From assembly GCA_019246495.1 (NCBI GenBank), contig JAFAQI010000375.1, positions 1-10,813 on the forward strand: DNA of 10,813 bases. Reading direction: 5' to 3'. The number at the start of each line of letters is the position of its first letter. The first letter of the stretch is position 1. Positions 7,123-10,813 of this stretch are shown here, one piece after another. This stretch comes from Frankiales bacterium (GTDB lineage Bacteria > Actinomycetota > Actinomycetes > JAFAQI01). The notes beneath the pieces were generated by a model. That model did not search any database. It was not told where the DNA came from and saw only the letters and a program-made list of their open reading frames with translations. The position numbers were made by a program, and so were the translations under genes.

Positions 7123-8049
7123 ATGTGCTTCACCCATAACTTCTGGTCTCTGACCATCGACGGGCTGAACAACGGGTTCCTCTACGCCCTGATCGCCCTC
7201 GGCTACACCCTCGTCTACGGCGTCCTGCAGCTCATCAACTTCGCGCACAGCGAGGTGTTCATGAGCGGCGGCTTCGCCGGCCTTTTCCTCACCCAGTGGT
7301 GGGTCGGGAGCGGCACCCCGGGGGGTGCCGAGTCGATCGCACTCGTCGTCTGCGGCACCGCGGTCGGTGCCGTCACCGGTGGCACCGTCGCGTTCCTGCT
7401 CGAGCGGGTCGCTTACCGGCCGCTACGCCGCCGCAATGCGCCGCGCCTGGCGTTCCTCATCACGGCCATCGGTGCGTCGTTCTTCCTCTTCAGCCTTGCC
7501 GGCAAGCTGTTCGGGCGTGACGCTCAGGGCATCCCGACCCTCTACGGCAACGGCAAGCTGTTCAGCGTCTTCGGCGGCGACGTCCACCTCTACGACGTCA
7601 TCGTCGCCGGTTCCGCATGCGCGATGCTGCTGGTTCTCGACCGCCTCGTCGCCCGGACCAAGCTCGGCCAGGGCATCCGCGCGGTCGCCCAGGACGCCGA
7701 AACGGCCAGCCTCATGGGCGTCAACATCGACCGCATCATCTCACAGACGTTCGTCATCGGCGGGTTGCTCGGCGGTGCCGCCGGCTTCCTGTTCGGCATC
7801 GCCAACAACGTCGGCTACACCATGGGATTCGTCCCCGGCCTCAAAGCGTTCACGGCGGCTGTTCTGGGCGGCATCGGGAACATCCGCGGGGCGATGCTTG
7901 GCGGCATCGCGCTCGGCCTGGTCGAAAACTGGGGCGTCACCTGCGTCCGCAACTCCTGGCGTGACGTCATCGCCTTCGCGATCCTCGTTTTGATCCTCAT
8001 GTTCCGGCCGACTGGCCTGCTGGGCGAGCGGCTGGGGAGGTCCGCATGA
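7123..8049 (+). CDS. livH: Branched-chain amino acid-type ABC transporter permease LivH
   Basis: One of the two channel-forming membrane subunits of the importer. The 308 residues equal the usual LivH length. Several hydrophobic segments are visible: about 15-35, 48-60, 67-90, 105-125, 150-168, 200-225 and 270-295. The first carries the family signature: FLYALIALGYTLVYGVLQ, then LINFAHSEVFMSGGF (37-51). Later blocks include GQGIRAVAQDAETASLMGVN (the cytoplasmic loop that contacts the ATPase) and a C-terminal GGIGNIRGAMLGGIALGLVE. AGGGG at 7112-7116, 6 nt before the ATG, is a good ribosome binding site. Its stop overlaps the livM start as ATGA. Confidence 0.95.
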   Translation: MCFTHNFWSLTIDGLNNGFLYALIALGYTLVYGVLQLINFAHSEVFMSGGFAGLFLTQWWVGSGTPGGAESIALVVCGTAVGAVTGGTVAFLLERVAYRPLRRRNAPRLAFLITAIGASFFLFSLAGKLFGRDAQGIPTLYGNGKLFSVFGGDVHLYDVIVAGSACAMLLVLDRLVARTKLGQGIRAVAQDAETASLMGVNIDRIISQTFVIGGLLGGAAGFLFGIANNVGYTMGFVPGLKAFTAAVLGGIGNIRGAMLGGIALGLVENWGVTCVRNSWRDVIAFAILVLILMFRPTGLLGERLGRSA

Positions 8050-9436
8050 CCGTCAGCGAGGCTGCCCGCCCCGGCGGCCCGACCCGGACCCGCGAACTGC
8101 TGCAGCACCGCGAGCTGCGCCGGTTGCTCGGCTGGCTCGGCGGCGGCGTGCTGCTCGCCGTCATGACCGGCCCCCAGGGAGTGATCGGCCAGCCCACCTA
8201 CGCGATTTCGCACGCGCTGCGCGGCGGCCACCTCGTCACCTGCCTCGTCGTCGGCGTCGTCATGTGGGGGCTCTCGGTCGGCTGGAGCCACGGACGCGAG
8301 TCGGTGCACGCCGGCTTGGCCGAGCCGCGCGCGCAGCTGCGCACCGCCTGGGAGCAGCCCGCCGTGCGCCGCGGCTTCTACCTCGTCCTGCTCGCACTGG
8401 CGATCTTCCTGCCACGGCTGACCGGCCAGTTTTGGCAAGGCGTTCTCGTCGAGCAGATCGGCATCTACGCGCTGCTCGCGCTCGGGCTCAACATCGTTGT
8501 CGGCTTCGCCGGGCTGCTCGACCTCGGTTACGTCGCCTTCTATGCCATCGGCGCTTACACGACGGCCTACTTCACCGACACCCTCCCGGTGCACCCGCCG
8601 TTCACCATCAACCCGTTCCTCGTCATCCCATTCGCGGTCCTCGCGGCGATGCTCGCCGGCCTCATCCTGGGTGCGCCGACGTTGCGGCTGCGCGGGGACT
8701 ACCTCGCCATCGTGACGCTCGGGTTCGGCGAGATCATCACGATCCTCGCCGTGAACCTCGACTCGATCACCAACGGCTCGCGCGGCGCCTTCGGCATCCC
8801 GTCGTTCAGCATCAGGCTGCCGAGCTGGCTCGGCGGCTGGCATTACGAGTGGGGCTTGTCGAGCCTGCCCTACTACTACCTGCTCCTCGGATTCACGGTC
8901 ACGATCCTCGTGCTGTTCCACCTGCTCGAGAACTCGCGCGTCGGTCGCGCCTGGGTCGCCATCCGTGAGGACGAGGTCGCTGCCCAGGCCTGCGGCATCC
9001 CGCCCGTCAAGTACAAGCTGATGGCGTTCGCGATCGGCGCCTCGACGTCTGGCTTCGCCGGGGTCCTTTACGCGAGCAAAATCAGCTTCATCAACCCGAG
9101 CAGCTTCACGGTGAGCGCGTCGATCCTCATCCTCGTGCTGGTCATCTTCGGCGGGATGGGCTCGCTGTTCGGGTCGGTCGTGGGCGCCGCGGTCGTGCAG
9201 TGGTTCTTCAAGTACGTGCAGAAAAACAACGGCGCGCCGATACCGTTGATCCACAAGAAGCTGCCCATCGACGTGCAGGACCTCTACATGTACGTGGGGG
9301 CGCTTCTCATCTTGATGATGATCTTCCGCCCGCAGGGGATCGTCCCGTCGCGTCGCCGGGCCCGAGAAATCAGCATGGCCGAGCACGGCATTGGTGGTGC
9401 CGACGCGATGGCGGCGCCCGTCGGGAGCCCGACGCC

Positions 9437-9440
<4 letters not shown>
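8046..9440 (+). CDS. livM: Branched-chain amino acid-type ABC transporter permease LivM, with N-terminal extension
   Basis: The second channel subunit, pairing with LivH in the cytoplasmic membrane. The core begins near residue 110 and shows the family blocks VGFAGLLDLGYVAFYAIGAY (152-171), LRLRGDYLAIVTLGFGEI (213-230), the ATPase-contact loop WVAIREDEVAAQACGIPP (303-320) and VIFGGMGSLFGSVVGAA (366-382). A hydrophobic C-terminal helix (about 415-427) is followed by a charged tail. At 464 residues it is longer than most LivM proteins. The first 109 residues contain a basic, Arg-rich start and two extra hydrophobic segments (about 29-41 and 62-80). E. coli LivM also carries an N-terminal extension, so this is not unique. 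GGGGAGG at 8034-8040, 5 nt before the ATG, is a strong RBS. It overlaps livH and livG by 4 nt each (ATGA), indicating translational coupling. Confidence 0.95.
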
Positions 9441-10278
<838 letters not shown>

Positions 10279-10279
<1 letters not shown>

Positions 10280-10813
10280 TGCTTCTGAAGGTCGAGGACC
10301 TGCGGGTCGCCTACGGCGGGATCGAGGCGCTGCGCGGGATCAGCTTCGACGTCGACGAGGGCGAGATCGTGACGCTCCTCGGCGCCAATGGCGCGGGCAA
10401 GACCACCACGCTGCGCACGATCTCGGGTCTGCTGCGGCCCAAGAGCGGGACGATCACCTTCGACGGGCAGCGCCTCGACACGGTCCCTCCGCATGTCATG
10501 GTCGGACTCGGGCTCGGGCACGTGCCGGAGGGCCGGCGAATCTTCGCGCGGATGTCGGTGCGCGAGAACCTAGAGATGGGCGCCTACCGCGACCGCAGCC
10601 ACGCGGCGGAGGACATGGAACGCGCCTTCGACCTGTTCCCGGTGCTGCGCGAGCGGGCGGCGCAGGACGGCGGCACCCTGTCCGGCGGTGAGCAGCAGAT
10701 GCTCGCGATCGGTCGGGCGCTGATGTCGCAGCCCTCGCTGCTGCTCGTGGAGGAGCCCTCCCAGGGTCTCGCGCCGGTGGTCGTCGACCGCGTCTACGAG
10801 GCGTTGCGCACGA
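10279..10813 (+). CDS. livF: Branched-chain amino acid-type ABC transporter ATP-binding protein LivF, 3' end outside window
   Basis: The second ATPase of the importer, expected to form a heterodimer with LivG. The visible 178 residues begin MLLKVEDLRVAYGGIEALRG. They contain Walker A GANGAGKT (35-42), HVPEGRRIFARMSVRENLEMG (81-101, written with the LivF-typical Glu at the Q-loop site), ABC signature LSGGEQQMLAIGRAL (134-148) and the Walker B region LLLVEEPSQGLAP (154-166). Position 158 (codon GAG at 10750-10752) is Glu where Walker B normally has Asp; catalytic Glu159 is kept. The family is about 235-240 residues, so roughly 60 residues lie beyond the right edge. GAGG at 10268-10271 is 7 nt before the ATG, which overlaps the livG stop by one base. 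The signature, gene order and lack of stops support a functional gene. Confidence 0.96.

Noticed and set aside
9200..9436. 79-codon upstream extension of LivG
   Set aside because: It lies within livM in another frame and reads as Arg-rich shadow sequence; the ATGA overlap at 9437 is the natural start.

Overview
The window looks like chromosomal DNA of a high-GC actinobacterium. Hand counts of three coding lines (2101-2160, 3301-3360, 7621-7680) give about 72% GC. The response regulator closely resembles PdtaR of Mycobacterium and Streptomyces, starts are ATG or GTG, and -10 elements of the TANNNT type are visible. Most of the window is core metabolism and transport. The one accessory-looking element is a homing-endonuclease-like gene beside a tRNA gene.

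Bases 1-4129 hold the two NADPH-dependent glutamate synthase subunits on the + strand: gltB, cut by the left edge, and complete gltD, overlapping by 8 nt. Bases 4167-4925 hold a minus-strand gene that converges on gltD. It encodes an N-terminal helix-turn-helix, a CxxC element and two LAGLIDADG-type motifs. It lies 41 nt downstream of an intact tRNA-Leu(CAA) on the same strand (4967-5049). Its sampled GC is near 64%, below its neighbours.

Bases 5050-5114 form a compact divergent control region, serving tRNA-Leu leftward and an ANTAR-domain response regulator (pdtaR, 5115-5702) rightward. The spacing of its -10 box suggests pdtaR is transcribed without a leader.

Bases 5847-10813 hold a five-gene branched-chain-amino-acid-type (HAAT) ABC transporter operon in the order lipoprotein binding protein, LivH, LivM, LivG, LivF. 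livF runs off the right edge. A 17-bp hairpin between the binding-protein gene and livH probably sets a high binding-protein to permease ratio. The other four genes are joined by 1-4 nt stop/start overlaps. Both ATPases depart from usual motif residues: LivF has Glu for the Walker B Asp, and LivG lacks the usual Asn-Pro of its D-loop.

The genes share a nitrogen theme: glutamate synthesis, an RNA-binding antitermination-type regulator, and amino acid uptake. No CRISPR array, transposon, prophage or obvious new multi-gene system is visible. The least ordinary items are the tRNA-linked HTH-LAGLIDADG gene and the ATPase motif substitutions.
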